DNA of 64,000 nucleotides from assembly GCA_023512835.1 (NCBI GenBank), contig CM042084.1, positions 9,420,842-9,484,841 of the forward strand, written 5' to 3'. Below are positions 12,355 to 25,335 of this stretch, in pieces. Positions within the stretch are counted from its first letter, which is position 1. Every line of letters begins with the position of its first letter. The position numbers and the translations under genes were made by a program. This stretch comes from Taxillus chinensis (taxonomy: Eukaryota > Streptophyta > Magnoliopsida > Santalales > Loranthaceae). The notes under the pieces are model-generated. The model was not told the DNA's origin and did no database searches. It saw nothing but the letters and a program-made list of their open reading frames with translations.

Positions 12355-15317
12355 TGCACAATAATCAGGACCCAGCCTATCCTCAACAAGACAACTTGTT
12401 CATGATCCTTAATAGGATCTCATCTCATGGCACTCAGCCCTAGCACCATGAGTTCAACAACTAAACTCAAGCCACAACCTGTCACTACGAGTTCAACAAC
12501 TCAACCCAGGCCTCATCTTGTCACTTTAACCACATAGCATAACTTGTGCATCACTGTGAGAATACACAAACAAGTCATGAAGCCCAAGGTCCAAATCCTC
12601 AAATTAACAAATCAACACAAGTATGACACCTGCAGAGTATGACATTAGAGTTTCACAACACTCCCTCTATAATAGTCTCCATAAATCTATTCTAATGTCT
12701 TGACCAAGGGAGAAGATTTTCGTAGAAAGTGTTTTCTTAAAATAAAAAGTACCGCAAATGGTTCCTCATATCATAACTAAGATAACCTTATTTTTTTGAA
12801 TTTTTCTGAAAGGTTCAACCCCACTTTCTAAGTAGTTATCTCAAACCAAAAACTGGATTTTTCTAAGATTGTGTACTAAATTCCATTATTTGCATTTTGA
12901 AATAGTAGAAATTTGATTTCATAGTATTTTTCTTTGAATCCAAAAAGGGGAGGTATTTCCTTATTTACATTATAACTTAAGTAGATACTTAAATGTGAAG
13001 ATATACGCAAAAGTTTACAATGTAATAGTCCTTTGAAACTATACTTTGGAACTCTAATTCAAATCTCTTATCGAGACTACCTATCAGAACTTTCCATCGA
13101 ATCTCTTATCGAAACTCTCTATTGAACCTTCTATCGAGACTATACATTCAAAACAACACATTCGAACAACACATTTGAAGATACATGCAAAGACAACACA
13201 TTCGAAAACACATTTTTTCAATACCTTGCTCAAGGCTAGCTCAACACTCAAGCCTCGAGCAGCTTTCTTGTAGCAACCCATCAACAACGTTCGACAAAAT
13301 CTTATCCAAGAACCCCAAATATGCAATTTTATGCATTAATCCATCCCTATCATAGGTTTCTAACATCCTCTAGCCACAATAGGCTACCAAACAACCTAAA
13401 GAATCAAGGTTTTATGTTTAATTTCTATTTTCCCTAATTTCTAGGGTTCATCACAAATTTCATAAATTCATCTAATTCTTGTATGTTAATCCAACAAGAT
13501 AGCAAAGAAAGAGTGAAAAATCAAGGGAACACCTACATGGAATGGTTCCTTGAGATCCACGAGCTCCACTTGCCCCAAATCACCAAGGCTTCAAACTTCC
13601 CAGTTCTCTTTTTCTTTTTTTTTCTCTCTCTCTCTCTCTCAAACGCACCAATGTGATAGCATAATGTGAAAGCTCTTTTTCTTTTTCTCCTATTTATATT
13701 TATTGTCTTTTTCGTTAATTAATCAACATCCAAAATAATAATTGCCCCCCGAGTCACGAACTCCAAATTGAGCTCAAATATAGTCAAAACGCTCGAAATG
13801 ACGAGCAAATCACTATCTAGATGTTTTCCAACTCAACTGACTACTCAAGCACAAGGCCAACTAATAAGTCCTCAAAAGTCAACTAATAGGCCTTTTGGGG
13901 CCCTGGCCTAGAATTAGGCTCAAATATTGCCAAAATGATCACATCGACAAACACAATATCATCCAAGATGTTTTCAGGTGCCTAAAATGGCTATCTCTCA
14001 GTCCTACTCAAAGACGGATCTTTATAAGACCTATCCTATATGTCATGTGTATGTATGTGCGAATATAATGTTCTAAGTACCCATAAAAACATCACTCATA
14101 CACTCAAACACATCAAATAGCATAAGTAACAATCAAATATCAATAAAGGAATAATCCTGTACAATAGTCACAACTCATCAAAGTGGTAATCATAATGAAC
14201 AATATAAACATGTTCTAGTGCATTCTACATCAAACCATTCCATAATTTCATATCATACCATAGCATAACTCATAATATCATCACAAGTACTAACAAGCTA
14301 AAAACCTTCTAGGTTTGTCAATCATACCATTTTAAACATCAATAAGCTTAAACCATGAAGGTTTGTTAATCATATATCGTAAACCTTCTATCATCGTTAG
14401 GCACATTAAGCGACTTGTCATACCTTTAATTACATCAACCACCAACTTCATTATGCCATCAGTGTTTTTAGTTACATTAATAGATGCGAAGTCTCCAACC
14501 TTGGGGTCATGCCCCTACCCATCAAAACAACTGCAATCATATCACATCATAATCATACATACAAATCACACAGAGAGCCAAAAGTGGCATAATCATTATT
14601 ATCATCATTTAATCACAACTTATCACTAATTATCATACAAAATAGTTTAAATATGTATATCCTAATCAAAACATCAGTTATAATCACACGTAATCATAAC
14701 CATCATCTTGAATTGATAAAACACATGTATAGTATCAATCATAATCAATAAAACCTTTAATTGGATCTGTTTAGGGTTTTCAAACCATTATTACTATTAT
14801 GCAAAGCATCATAAGAACATAAAATAATTATCAAATCATTAAACTAGCATTGAAAACAGGATCAAAATGTCAAAAACATTTTCAAAAATCAGGAAAATCT
14901 TACATTGGTGGCCACGACATGTGGCTGCAGCACCTTATGTGCGCCTTCACTGCACCTCCCTATTGCCCACGACCATGCAACTGTGTGCCCCCTGTTCTTC
15001 GCAGTAGACCATGTTCTCTATCAAGAATGATTTTGGTTGATCTTAAACCTCAAAATACATTTTTTAATAATATTATTAAATAAAATGCATCACAAACACT
15101 TGAGAACATTTTGGTACACAAACACAAACAATCAAACTACCCATTTAGTTTTCAATCAAACTACCCATTTTCTAGGGTTCCTCATTTAATTAACCATAGA
15201 ACATTGTTTTTATCTATTCTAGGCATGAAAGATATAAGAGAGATGCAAGGGAATAAAAGCACCCACCTCTAAGCCTTTGGAATTGATTGAAACACAAAAA
15301 ACAACGAAGAATACTAA

Positions 15318-15320
<3 letters not shown>
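12355..15320 (-). repeat. Older repeat, right part
   Basis: This continues the repeat at 5298-6149 across the copia insertion. It is AT-rich with many ATCATAATCA-like runs, a degenerate 12-13-bp minisatellite (13063-13139) and a (TC)n tract near 13620-13640. No intact ORF with a domain is present; the short frames at 13084-13326, 14363-14629 and 14850-15083 have no recognisable product. Confidence 0.35.
13063..13139. repeat. Degenerate 12-13-bp minisatellite (ATCGAAACTCTCT)
   Basis: About six imperfect units of the type atcga(a/g)actctct or atcgagacta follow one another. They read TTTCGAT-like on minus. Confidence 0.6.

Positions 15321-15381
<61 letters not shown>
15321..15381. repeat. (TC)n microsatellite, about 60 bp
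   Basis: About 30 uninterrupted TC units, followed by ctgcgatgg. Frames crossing it translate as Ser-Leu or Arg-Glu runs and are artefacts. Confidence 0.95.
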
Positions 15382-15383
<2 letters not shown>

Positions 15384-16560
15384 GCGATGGCAGGGTTGGA
15401 AAATATGGAATAATAAGCCACAAAAACACCATTTTATTATTAAAATTCGTCATCCTCCATTGTAGTCACCAAAAACTATATTTTAATCAATGTTTCACTA
15501 ATTGGCAACTAACTTAAGTATAAAAAATTACCATGTAGCTCTCGGGGGCCTCCTAACTTCAAATTTAATCAAAATACAATTGACTATATCATCGGTCACA
15601 TCATCAATATAATATCTTTAACATCATTTTAATACTATCTAAGATGTTATTTAAATTATGAATCCTCATAAGTACTCTTTCAGGGGCTTTATTCAAGGCC
15701 GAGGGAACCTTGTCATTTGTCTTTTTTTACCTTAAGGTATTTTTGCCTAATTCGGATAGGCATATTTTCTATTGGAGGGATATGCTGTAATTGTTGTATT
15801 TTTGTTATTATTTTTTAATAAAGTTATTCATTTTATAAAAAAAACTTTCTACTTTATATAATCATTTTTAAGATTTTCTTTTAAAGCAATTGTGTATGTT
15901 GTCTGATTTGGATGAACAACAAATTTAATTTTTTTTCAAAACATTAAATAGCTATAATTAATTTGAAAGTTAGCTAATTCAGCGATAAATTTTGCCATCC
16001 AGTAAATCACAACTACTTCAAACTATAATCTCACTTGATTTTTGCTCCATTGATGACTCTGGCTTATTATTATTATTATCATCATCATCATTATTATTAT
16101 TATTTAATTCCATAATTGTGGTTGGTTGTACTGAGTGGCATTAGTTTTATTCAAGAAATTACAATATATGAATGATTAATCAATTTTATTTTAATATTAA
16201 AATAAAATTAAGATTTTATCAATAATAATATTATGATATATTTTAAAATTAGTTTTCAAAAATAAAAAATATTATAGATATTGTTTAACTTAACTATTTT
16301 TTTTAAACGACTCAATGAACAAAGTTCCTAACTTTTTTTAATATGGTTAGATGTTATCGAAATTGTGATTCTGATAGTTAATCTTGACGAGATGATAATA
16401 GATCAATATTTTTTTTTATTTTAATAATGCATTCCAATCTCAATTAAAAATAGTATATTTATTAATTGTTTAAAAACGTTATTGTTTTACATCTGGGCGG
16501 GCTTTAGAGAGATATATTTGTAACTCACGTTTTTTTTTTTTTTACGATCCGTTGGGCTTT
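15382..16560. other. AT-rich intergenic DNA
   Basis: No gene or clear repeat was recognised. A short (ATT)n/(ATC)n tract lies near 16066-16100. Confidence 0.4.
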
Positions 16561-16599
16561 ATTTAGAAGCATAAAGTGTCGAGTTTCATGGCAGGACAT

Positions 16600-17220
16600 T
16601 CCATTCAACCCATTGTATTATGGGCCCCTCACGACCCGCATTTCTTTTCTGACAACGGTAAATGATCGATCCAGATCTGATCGGGTCGGGTCGAGTCGAG
16701 TCGAGCGGTGACTGGGAGGCCGAAAATTATGATTTAAAAGGGTCAGGGTGCAGTGCAGGGAATAATCCGCCACCGGACAGTCCACGGTGTACTGGCGTAG
16801 GACCGCACGAGCTGGCCTATCAGAAAACCTATATAGTGGGGTGAGCCGGTGAGGTCTCTGAGGTCCCCCACATAAATGATTGAGATATCCGTGGACCCTA
16901 CAAGTACGACAACAGTTTCCCTTTCCCTGGTCACCGAATATGTGGTCCTCCTTAATGTCGTGGCCTGCTCGTATGTCGCCGCGTGGCACACACCCAGCGG
17001 ACCCAGTTCGGTGGCTCCGGTGTAATGTAAACTGTAAAGGGTCGGGAGAAGTGCGAGCCTTCGTACAACGGTGGAAGCGCGCGGGAGGGGATCACAGCCT
17101 CTCCTTAACGCGCGAGAGGTGTCGTGACTGACTCGTGAGGAAGGAAGGAAGAAGCGTGCTGCGTTGCGTAGACAGCGATGTGTCAACGGCATGTTCTTGA
17201 CAGACTAATGCACGCGGCGG
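16600..17220. other. GC-rich promoter-like island without an attached gene
   Basis: It stands out from AT-rich surroundings by CpG-rich composition. It contains a short GTCGAGTCGA repeat (about 16685-16705) and a palindromic CTATATAG at 16829-16836 that could be a TATA box in either direction. Overlapping frames on both strands (up to 149 codons) show no known domain and are expected in GC-rich DNA, where stops are rare. It could be a promoter whose gene was lost, or captured DNA. Confidence 0.3.
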
Positions 17221-18990
17221 ATGATAATTGGAGGACTCAATAAAATTAGGTATGCTGTGACCAGCAAAAACATAGAAAATGAGTGAAAAAAAATATACCC
17301 GTAAGGGAAAAAAAAAGTATTAGTGAATATTTTTATACAGTATTTTTAAACGACCTTCAATTTAAAAAACTAATAAATCAAAACTAACCAAAAAAACAGT
17401 AAAAAACATCATTTTTCATTTGATTCGTATAGAATGCATTGGTTAGGTATTATGCAAATATATATGACATCAACAAGGGTTAATCTATCTATCATTAACA
17501 CTCTTGATCTGTTCACTAATGCTTATATAGATGTATTAGTGTCGATTTTCTGGTACAATTTCAAGAAAAAATATAGATTCATGATGAGTACAATTGCATC
17601 TACGAGTGACTTTAAGTAAGAAGAGACAGATGGAATCTTTGAATATATATTATATTATATTCGATCGGTTCGATCAATGAATTGGCTAAACTATAAAATA
17701 ATCATAATATATCAGTTTTTTAAATTTTCAAACCAAATAAACCAAATCAATTTAACAAACTATGTATTTTTGGTTTATATGATTCGATTCAATTTATCGG
17801 TTGAGATTGGTTTTTGATTACCCTTAGTGGAAAAGTAAAAGAATAGGTTTTTTCATGGGGTGATTCGTTGGTGTAGAAAAAAGGTAAAAAATATATATAT
17901 TGTGTTTAATTATTATCAATTTCAAGCCTATTTTCAAGGCCAAACAAATGAGACTTGGGCTTGGAAACACCCCCCCCCCCCCCCCCCAAATTGGACCAAA
18001 TTTAGGGGCCCCCAATACTCGTATCTCATCCATCTCATTGACCTAGCCACTAGCCTCACACTATAGTCAATGGCCACACTATACTCCACCATTACTACAC
18101 TCCACATCTACGCTTGACGCCTCCACCTCCACATCCTGACACACAGGCAGCCACCTCCTTCACTCTATAGGACTATAGTTGACATCGTCGCGTCAGTCGC
18201 CCTTCCACCCTCCTGCCTGCCCCACCACCCTTTCGCCTTCCTGAGCGACTGTTGATTGAGCCCTCCTAGCTCCCACCCACTTCACGAATGACGACTGCAG
18301 GTCTACTTTTCTTACTTTCAGCGATCCGTCACATCCGTTCGACCGATGACTATCCATGCCTCAATTCGACGATCGACAAACCTTCCAACTAACCGACTAT
18401 GGTTTGTGAGATAGGTGATCCATTCGAGGCTCTTAATTTAAAGAACGTCTTGGGCCTCTTAAATCTCAAGACCAACCCTAATTAATTTTATCCTCTTTTA
18501 ACGACGGAATCGTACACTATAGATTGGAAAATTAATGGGCAAATTTGAAAATTCATGCTTACCATAGATTTTTCATGCCTTTTCATATCGATTGAGGTGG
18601 GAAATAATTTTACGTATGCCGAGACATAGTAATAGTATTTTTAGTATTTACTATTAGGTTTTCACTCCAACCCAGGGAGGAAAGAAACTTTATGTTTTTC
18701 ATACCTTTGCAAAGTTTTCCATACTTACCAAGTACACTCGTAATAAACATTTGATTTGTGTAGGACCAATTAATGTGCTAAACTTGTCATGTATAGATGC
18801 TACACGGTTCGGTAAATTTTGGGTAAAAGTTTTTTTAACAAGGAATAATAAAAAACCCATCAAATTTATTAAAAATAAAATGATATTATATTATATTGTA
18901 AATACATGTATTAAATAACTATTCAAAGGAATAAAGTAAGAGGAAAAATGTTTTTAAAATATAAGAAAAGAATCAATAAAGTAAAATTTT
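17221..18990. other. Intergenic DNA with poly(C) tract
   Basis: No gene was recognised. A run of about 18 C lies near 17970-17988, with a CT/CA-rich stretch at about 18070-18300. The short frames crossing these are composition artefacts. Confidence 0.4.
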
Positions 18991-19201
18991 AAAACATAAA
19001 GTAGAAAATAAGAGAGGAAAATAAATCTTTCTTATTCTTAATACCAAATGAAGGATTACATACACATATAAATACACAATTATGATGAGCTGACCTAGGA
19101 AATAAATCTATTTAGGAAACTACCTAATTACAAAGTATATGACAATTGATTACAAGATATATGACAACTAATTAATTAAAGATTCTTTCCAATTCTCTCC
19201 C

Positions 19202-19765
19202 TCAAGTTGGTGCAAAGATATTGCACATGCATAACTCGGACAAAGCTGTATGAAAAAAAACACCAGTAACTGCATGAGTCGTCATATCAGCCAATTGTTC
19301 TGCTCTCTTAATGTTGGAAACCTCCATTACACTAGAATTTAAATTATCCTTGATGTAATTACTATTGATTTCAATATGCTTGGTACGATCATGCTGTACT
19401 GGATTATTAGTTATCTCGATGGCAGCTCTGTTATCACAAAAGAGCATCACTAGCTTCTAAGAACCATAACCAAGGTCTTACAAAAGAATACATAGCTATG
19501 TAAGCTCTTGAGTAACATGATGAAGATCACGATATTCGGCTTCTGTATTAGACATAGAAATCACATTCTATTTCTTGCTCTGCCAAGTTACCAAATTACC
19601 ACCCACAAATGATATATACCCTAAAGTAGATTTTCTGTCCAATTTAGATCCAGCAAAGTCAGAGTCGATATATCCTATAATGTTTAGGTGTCCATGCTTG
19701 GAGAACAGAATACCTTTACATGGAGAAGACTTTAAATAAGTCAGAATACGGTTCATAATACTCAT
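19202..19765 (-). pseudogene. Copia 2 RNase H fragments
   Basis: The frame 19568-19765 encodes MNRILTYLKSSPCKGILF, YIDSDFAGSKLDRKSTLGYI and GNLVTWQSKK. The frame 19202-19450 encodes LFCDNRAAIEITNNPVQHDRTKHIEI and a QLADMTTHAV stretch. These are typical copia RNase H and connection motifs. They are interrupted by stops and frameshifts between 19450 and 19568. Confidence 0.88.
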
Positions 19766-20489
19766 ATGTCAATCACTTGGATTATGCATGAATTGGCTCA
19801 CAGCACTAATTGCATATAAAATATTAGGTTTAGTGTGAGTCAGATAGATTAATTTTCCCACTAACCTCTGATACCTCTCTTTATTCATTGGAACCTGATC
19901 TGGATAAATAGACCATGATTTATCTCAATAGGAGTATCAGCAGGTGTGCAAGCTGAGTTACTAGTTTCAACTAGGAGGTCTAGAACATACTTTCGTTGGG
20001 AGAGAAAAATTCCATGTTTGGATTAGGACACTTCAATGCTAAGGAAGTATTTTAAAGCCCACAAGTCCTTCATCTCAAACTCCTTCATTAAATAATAATG
20101 AAACTTTTTTTTTATCTTAAATATGTTATTACCTGTAACAATTATATTAACTTAAACAAGTAGCAATGTAATATCATCACCTTCTGTTTTATAGAACAGA
20201 GTGTGATCAACGAAAGACTATTTGAAATTATATCTCTACATTGAATGGCACAATCGGCCAAACCAAGCCCTTGGTAACTGTTTCAAACCATATAACGCCT
20301 TCTTCATCTTGCATACCTTTGCTTCTTTTGGTGTAAAATCAAGAGGAGGATCCATATACACCTTTTTTATCAAATCACCTTGAAGAAAGACATTTTTTTT
20401 ACATCAAACTAGCGTAATGGCCAGTCTAAGTTAACTGCAAGAGATAAAATAACTCTAACTATACTCATCTTAGTCACAAGAGCAAAGAT

Positions 20490-21071
20490 TTATTGGTAGT
20501 CAATACCATATGTCTGAGTGTAACCCTTGACAACTAATCTGGTCTTATATCTTTCAGCTGTCCAATTTGACTTATACTTTATTATAAACACCCATTTGCA
20601 TCTCACTGTCTTCTTATCTCGAGGTAACTCAACCAATTCCCAAGTGGAATTCTTCAAAAGAACTTTCATTTTCTCTTTCATAGCAGACTTCCATTTGGGA
20701 TCTTCAAGAGCTTCCTAAAAATCACTAGGAACAAACACATAAGACAACTGAAGGGCAAAAGTATGATAAGATTTAGATAAGTGATGATAGGAGATGAAAT
20801 TAGAAATAAGATAAACAACATTAGAAGATCATTTTAAAAACCCCAATCTAACTAGTTCTTTACAGTCACGAAGAGGATACCTTCGGCTTGCAGGATTGTC
20901 TAAACATGTAGGGTCAAAAGATAAGACATTATTTGAGTTTGAAACTATAGGTGAAGAGTCAAGTACCTCAGTGGGAATTTGTGCTACATGATCAATCCCA
21001 GAAGAATTTTCTAATGGCATGGTATTGTCATTGAGAGTAGCATCTCGTCTGGTATAATATTTGTCAAACAT
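20490..21071 (-). pseudogene. Copia 2 reverse transcriptase N-terminus and integrase tail
   Basis: The frame 20490-20681 reads NSTWELVELPRDKKT, CKWVFIIKYKSN and RLVVKGYTQTYGIDYQ, which is the conserved start of copia RT. The frame 20829-21071 ends RRYPLRDCKELVRLGFL, a linker of the sort found between integrase and RT. The YVDD box region (about 20,000-20,480) is too damaged to read as an ORF. Confidence 0.82.
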
Positions 21072-21258
21072 CCAAGCTGGCCTCTCATGTTTACTTGATT
21101 CAACTATTACAGGATTAGAATTAAGAGACGATAATGACCCCCCTCACCTGAACTAGGAGGTGACTCCCCCTACTTATAATAGTAGAATCCTCCTTCTCCC
21201 CAAAAATCCACACCTTCTTTTCATCCAACAATAGTTGTTCCCCTTCCTTACTATTGAG

Positions 21259-21537
21259 CTACCCCTGAAGAGGAATAACAGAGACATCACTAGAAAAATA
21301 GGAGACTTGATCACAAAATTGAATATCCATAGACACATAATATTTACCCATAGGAGGATGAAAACATTTATAGCCCTTTTGAAAATTATAATAACCCAAA
21401 AACATACATTTAAGAGCACGGGGGTCAAGTTTATCTTGATGGAGATTGTGCACATGAACAAAGCACATACAACCAAAAACTTTAAGGTAAATATTAAGAG
21501 TTGAAAGAATGTTATAGAACCGAGACAACATCCTCAA
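21259..21537 (-). pseudogene. Copia 2 integrase C-terminal fragment
   Basis: It encodes KVFGCMCFVHVHN, KLDPRALKCMFLGYYNFQKGY, then YVSMDIQF. This is the domain that follows the copia integrase core. The core (21,540-22,100) is present only as broken pieces. Confidence 0.85.
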
Positions 21538-22141
21538 AGGAGTTTGATAGTCAATGATACGAGCAGGAATTCGATTGATAAAATAAACAACAATAATGAT
21601 AATATCTGGCCAAAAGCGTTTAAAAACTTTTATAATAAAGCATAAAGCCTGAGCTACCTCAAGGAGATGTCGATTTTTACGTATTGCAACACCATTTTGT
21701 TGTGGAGTGTAAACATATGTGATCTGATGAAGGATGCTATGTTGTCTAAAGACCCAAAGGTTGATTTACAAACTCACGGCCATTGTCAGAATGAAACACT
21801 TAAACGAGAGTTTGAAACTGGGTAACAATCATCTGATAGAATTGAGGAATGACATAAATAACATCACTTTTAGATTTCATCAAATATATTCAACTTACTA
21901 TAGTATAATCATCAATAAAAGACACAAAATATCTGTCCTGAAGCAGAAGGAGTAGAAAAAGGACCCCAAACATCAGTATAAACACAAGAAAAAGGAATAA
22001 GACTTTTATTGACACTGATTTTAAATGGAACATGGTGATTTTCAGCATAAATGCATTATTCGTATTTTAAACTAAATACAAGAATATTTTTAAATAATTG
22101 AGGAAATAATCGTTTATAAAGTGACAAAAGAAGAGATATAA

Positions 22142-22387
22142 TTAGAGAGTCTCATTAGCAACTTGAATAGATTTAATAGGCGAGGATCGAAGAGATGTAA
22201 TTAGAGAGATATTACTAGTCATATGATCAGTAGCTCCAGTATCGATTACCCAAATATCGATAGAAGAAAGTAAAGCTAATTTTGAAGCCCCTCCTTGAGG
22301 CACTCGAGCAACATGAGAGGCCAAAGATGAATGAGTTTTAGTTTTGATAGTTATTTCAACCTTCTCGCTTATACTAAAGAAATTCAA
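22142..22387 (-). pseudogene. Copia 2 protease fragment
   Basis: It contains WVIDTGATDHMTSN with the DTG active site intact, followed by a VANE-like stretch leading to gag-pre-integrase. Confidence 0.85.
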
Positions 22388-22390
22388 GGC

Positions 22391-22884
22391 AGTGAAGAGA
22401 TAGATAACAACTACAAAAATTTTACGTGCAAGTCATGTGTCCTCAAATGCACGTGCAAATAGAGCTTTGTTATCCAGAGGCTTCACCCATGAGAGAATGT
22501 TGATCCGTGAGATTGCTACGATTTGGAAAAACTGTGAGATGCCACGGTGGTATGCAAGCAGAGGTGGACGACGGCAACAATGACGGTGGTGACAGCGACG
22601 ACGGAGAAGTCCAACAACGTCGATGACGTCGGTGCTGGCTAACACAGGCGGTAATCAACGCCCTCTTCCACTGCTTGTTGCTTATCCATTGGATTTGGAC
22701 AAGATTCACATTAGAATCCTTTTTATAAGGAAAACAGTCCATGAGAGGTAAGAAAACACACCTTAGAGCTTTGGATGAGTGAGTCGGAGAAATTGGACAG
22801 ATGGAGCCGTAGGAATAAGTTTGAAGAAATAAGAAACTAGACATACTTCAAGGGTTTTGATTTTCCGGTGAGCAGCTGGACGTA
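22391..22884 (-). other. Flank of copia 2 and 3, unrecognised
   Basis: Minus frames at 22433-22844 are out of phase with copia 2 and show no domain I recognise; they could be its lost gag and leader or unrelated DNA. Plus-strand ggtgagcagc at about 22867-22876 is echoed at about 27631-27640 beyond copia 3, with similar neighbouring bases. Confidence 0.3.
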
Positions 22885-22889
22885 CTTCT
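22885..22889. repeat. Target-site duplication CTTCT, left copy
   Basis: Matches 27562-27566. An extra shared A makes ACTTCT possible if the LTR end is moved by one base. Confidence 0.85.
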
Positions 22890-23110
22890 TGATAAGGATA
22901 CACCTAATATGCCAACCAGTCTAATTGAGAGATTGAAGGGATCCTCATAATTATATATATTATGTAATAATTATTGTCCCTTTCTTAGATAGTTACTTAT
23001 TTTATTTACTTCCTTCAATACTCATGTAATTATTATATATGTACCTCTTCACGTCAATGAGATTGTATATTCAGAATTCATTTCTTATTTCCAACCTTCA
23101 AACCTCTTTA
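22890..23110 (+). repeat. Copia element 3, 5' LTR
   Basis: A 221-bp LTR starting TGATAAGGATACACC. It appears to end CTCTTTA, that is TA rather than the usual CA, directly before the PBS. Confidence 0.93.
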
Positions 23111-23122
23111 TGGTATCAGAGC
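23111..23122 (+). promoter_or_regulatory. Primer-binding site TGGTATCAGAGC
   Basis: Exact match to the usual plant copia PBS, complementary to the 3' end of initiator methionine tRNA, directly after the 5' LTR. Confidence 0.95.
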
Positions 23123-23195
23123 TGTAAAGCAGCCTGCTACAAGCACGCTCATCCTTCTTTGCCAACCCTTTCATCCTCCCCATATTCTCAGTCCA

Positions 23196-23938
23196 ATGGC
23201 CAGTGAAAACTCTGAACTCATTCCCAATGCCCAGGAACCTACAATCCTACACGACCATTAACCATGATTACCCACCACAACTCTATTAAACTCACACCTA
23301 CCAACTATCTCTCCTGGAAAACTCAAATGGAAGCCCTTCTAATCGGCTATGACCTCTACAAGTTCATTGATGGATCCCACCCTGCTCCACCAACCACTAT
23401 CACCACCAATAATATTGTTGTCCTTAATCCTGCCTACCAAACATGGCTACGTCAGGACAAGCTCCTTTTTAGCGCACTTGTGGGCACTCTCTCCTCTAAT
23501 CTTGTCCCTCTTATCACCCAATCTCCCACTACTCATGATGCCTGGCGCCTCCTCGCAAACACCTATGCCCGCCCGTCTCGTGGCCACCTCAAGCAACTCA
23601 AAGCTTCTCTTAAAAACATCACTAAAGGCTCTCAGTCTATTACTGACTACATGCAGTCCATTAGGACCCGGGCTGATGAGCTTGCTCTCCTTGGCAAGCC
23701 TCTTGATCATGAAGACCTCATTGAACGAGTTCTTAAAGGCCTTGATGACGATTATCAGTCTACTATTGATGCTGTCAACGGTCGAGATTCTCCAATTTCC
23801 TTTGATGAACTCCATGAAAAGCTTATCAATAAAGAATTATCTATTCGTCCTACACTCAGTCCATCCCCCCTACCCGCCTCCGCCCATGCTGCCAATGTTC
23901 ACTCCTCCTTCTCGCCTGGCACCAATCGTCCTCAATGA
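23196..23938 (+). pseudogene. Copia 3 gag
   Basis: The open frame 23264-23938 encodes a copia gag: KLTPTNYLSWKTQMEALL, DAWRLLANTYARPS, then SITDYMQSIRTRADELALLG and LIERVLKGLDDDYQ. An upstream ATG at 23196 (MASENSELIPNAQEP) in a different frame is probably the original start, so a small indel lies between 23196 and 23264. The frame closes at 23936-23938 ahead of the zinc knuckle. Confidence 0.92.
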
Positions 23939-24400
23939 CTCCCTCGGCCTCCTTCCCCCTCCTCTCCCGGCCTCCTCCGTACTCCCCCTGCTACCACTCC
24001 CCCCGCTCGTTCCTCTGCTCATCCCTTTCTTGGTCGCTGTCAATGGTGCAATATCCACAGGCATGTCCTCTCCCACTGCCCCCTTTTCCGTCAACAACAT
24101 CCCGCTGCCCATCCCCCACCACGCTCCAACCATTCCACTCACCCTCCGTCCCCCACTCCCTGGCAGGCTCAAGCAAACATTGTCACCACCCTACCCTTAA
24201 ACCCCACCTGGCTCCTTGATAGTGGCGCATCTCATCATGTCACCACGGACTTACAGAACCTTGCTCTCCACAGCCCTTATGATGGCACCGATGAAGTGAT
24301 GGTTGGCGATGGTGCTAGCCTACCCATAACTCACACGGGTTCTCTCTCTCTCTTCCCACTCCATCTCACTCGTTTACTCTCACTAATGTTTTATGTGTAT
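23939..24400 (+). pseudogene. Copia 3 zinc knuckle and protease
   Basis: The zinc knuckle CQWCNIHRHVLSHC (C-x2-C-x4-H-x4-C) lies at about 24030-24080. The protease region TWLLDSGASHHVTTD starts at about 24206, with the DSG triad intact at about 24218-24226. The surrounding sequence needs frame changes to read through from gag to integrase. Confidence 0.85.
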
Positions 24401-24405
24401 CCACC

Positions 24406-25335
24406 ATGTCTCATAATCTTATTTCTATTTCCCAATTCTGTACGTCTAACAACACCTTTATTGAATTCTTCCCATTCTCCTTTCATGTCAAGGATCTGCG
24501 CACAGGGGAAATCCTTTGGCAGGGTCCGACTAAAAATGGCGTGTATGAATGGCCGCTCTCCCCTCCATCACCACCTGCAGCCTTTTCCAGCGTCACGACC
24601 ACATTGCCCACATGGCATCATCGACTCGATCATCCATCTTTATCCACCCTTACAAATATTGTGTCTTCATTTAATCTTGATGTCCCTCGAGTATCTGATT
24701 TCCGCTTTAATTGTAATTCCTGTCAATGTAATAAAATTCATAAACTACCCTTTGCTACCTCTACACTCTCTACCTCTTCTCCTCTTGAGGTTGTCTTTAC
24801 TGATGTTTGGACGTCACCTGTTTCCTCTACTGATAATTTTAAATATTATATCATCTTTGTCGACCACTTTACCAAATATACATGGTTTTACCCTCTCAAA
24901 TGAAAATCGGACACTCGTACTATCTTTATGCAATTTAAAGCTCTCGTCGAGCGCTTCTTTCGACGTCCTATCATCACTCTCTTCTCTGACAATGGAGGGG
25001 AATATCAAGCTCTCTCTTCCTTTTTAAAGGAACATGGGATCTCCCATTTTATTTCTCCACCTCACACTCCCGAACATAATGGTTACTCTGAACGTCGTCA
25101 CCGGCACATTGTTGAAATTGGACTTTCTCTTCTCACTCATGCCTCCATGCCATTATCGTATTGGCCTCTTGCATTTTCCACTGCCGTCTATCTCATCAAT
25201 CGTCTTCCTACGCCTACTCTTGGTCATCACTCCCCCTATCTCACACTTTTTTGCTCCCCCCTAACTACTCTAAACTTCGCAACTTTGGTTGTCTCTACTA
25301 TCTTTGGCTGCGTCCCTACACATCCCACAAACTAG
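24406..25335 (+). pseudogene. Copia 3 integrase
   Basis: The frame 24406-24903 has the gag-pre-integrase segment and the zinc module WHHRLDHPS...CNSCQCNKIHKLPF, then VFTDVWTSP (first catalytic Asp). A TGA at 24901-24903 stands where relatives have Arg. The same frame resumes at 24928-25335 with SDNGGEYQAL (second Asp) and PEHNGYSERRHRHIVE (Glu), so the DDE residues survive around a single nonsense change. Confidence 0.92.

Larger units (their letters stand above)
19000..22390 (-). mobile_element. Ty1/copia element 2, old and degenerate
   Basis: On minus, protease, integrase, RT and RNase H fragments follow the copia order over about 3.4 kb but are split by many stops and indels. A polypurine-like ACTTGAGGGAG (plus ctccctcaagt, 19197-19207) follows RNase H. 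After it comes an AT-rich segment ending GGTATTAAGAATAAGAAAG (about 19020-19190) that should be the remnant 3' LTR. No matching 5' LTR or target duplication was found. It is much older than the two neighbouring copia elements. Confidence 0.85.

Noticed and set aside
13084..13326. 80-codon minus frame with repeats (SIEGSIESFDKRF)
   Set aside because: It arises from the 12-13-bp minisatellite.
16618..17192. Overlapping frames of 83-149 codons on both strands
   Set aside because: GC-rich composition explains the lack of stops; no domain, no codon signal, and the frames contradict each other.
23349..24200. Second long frame (283 codons) over copia 3 gag
   Set aside because: It is a shadow frame: the gag motifs are in the other frame.
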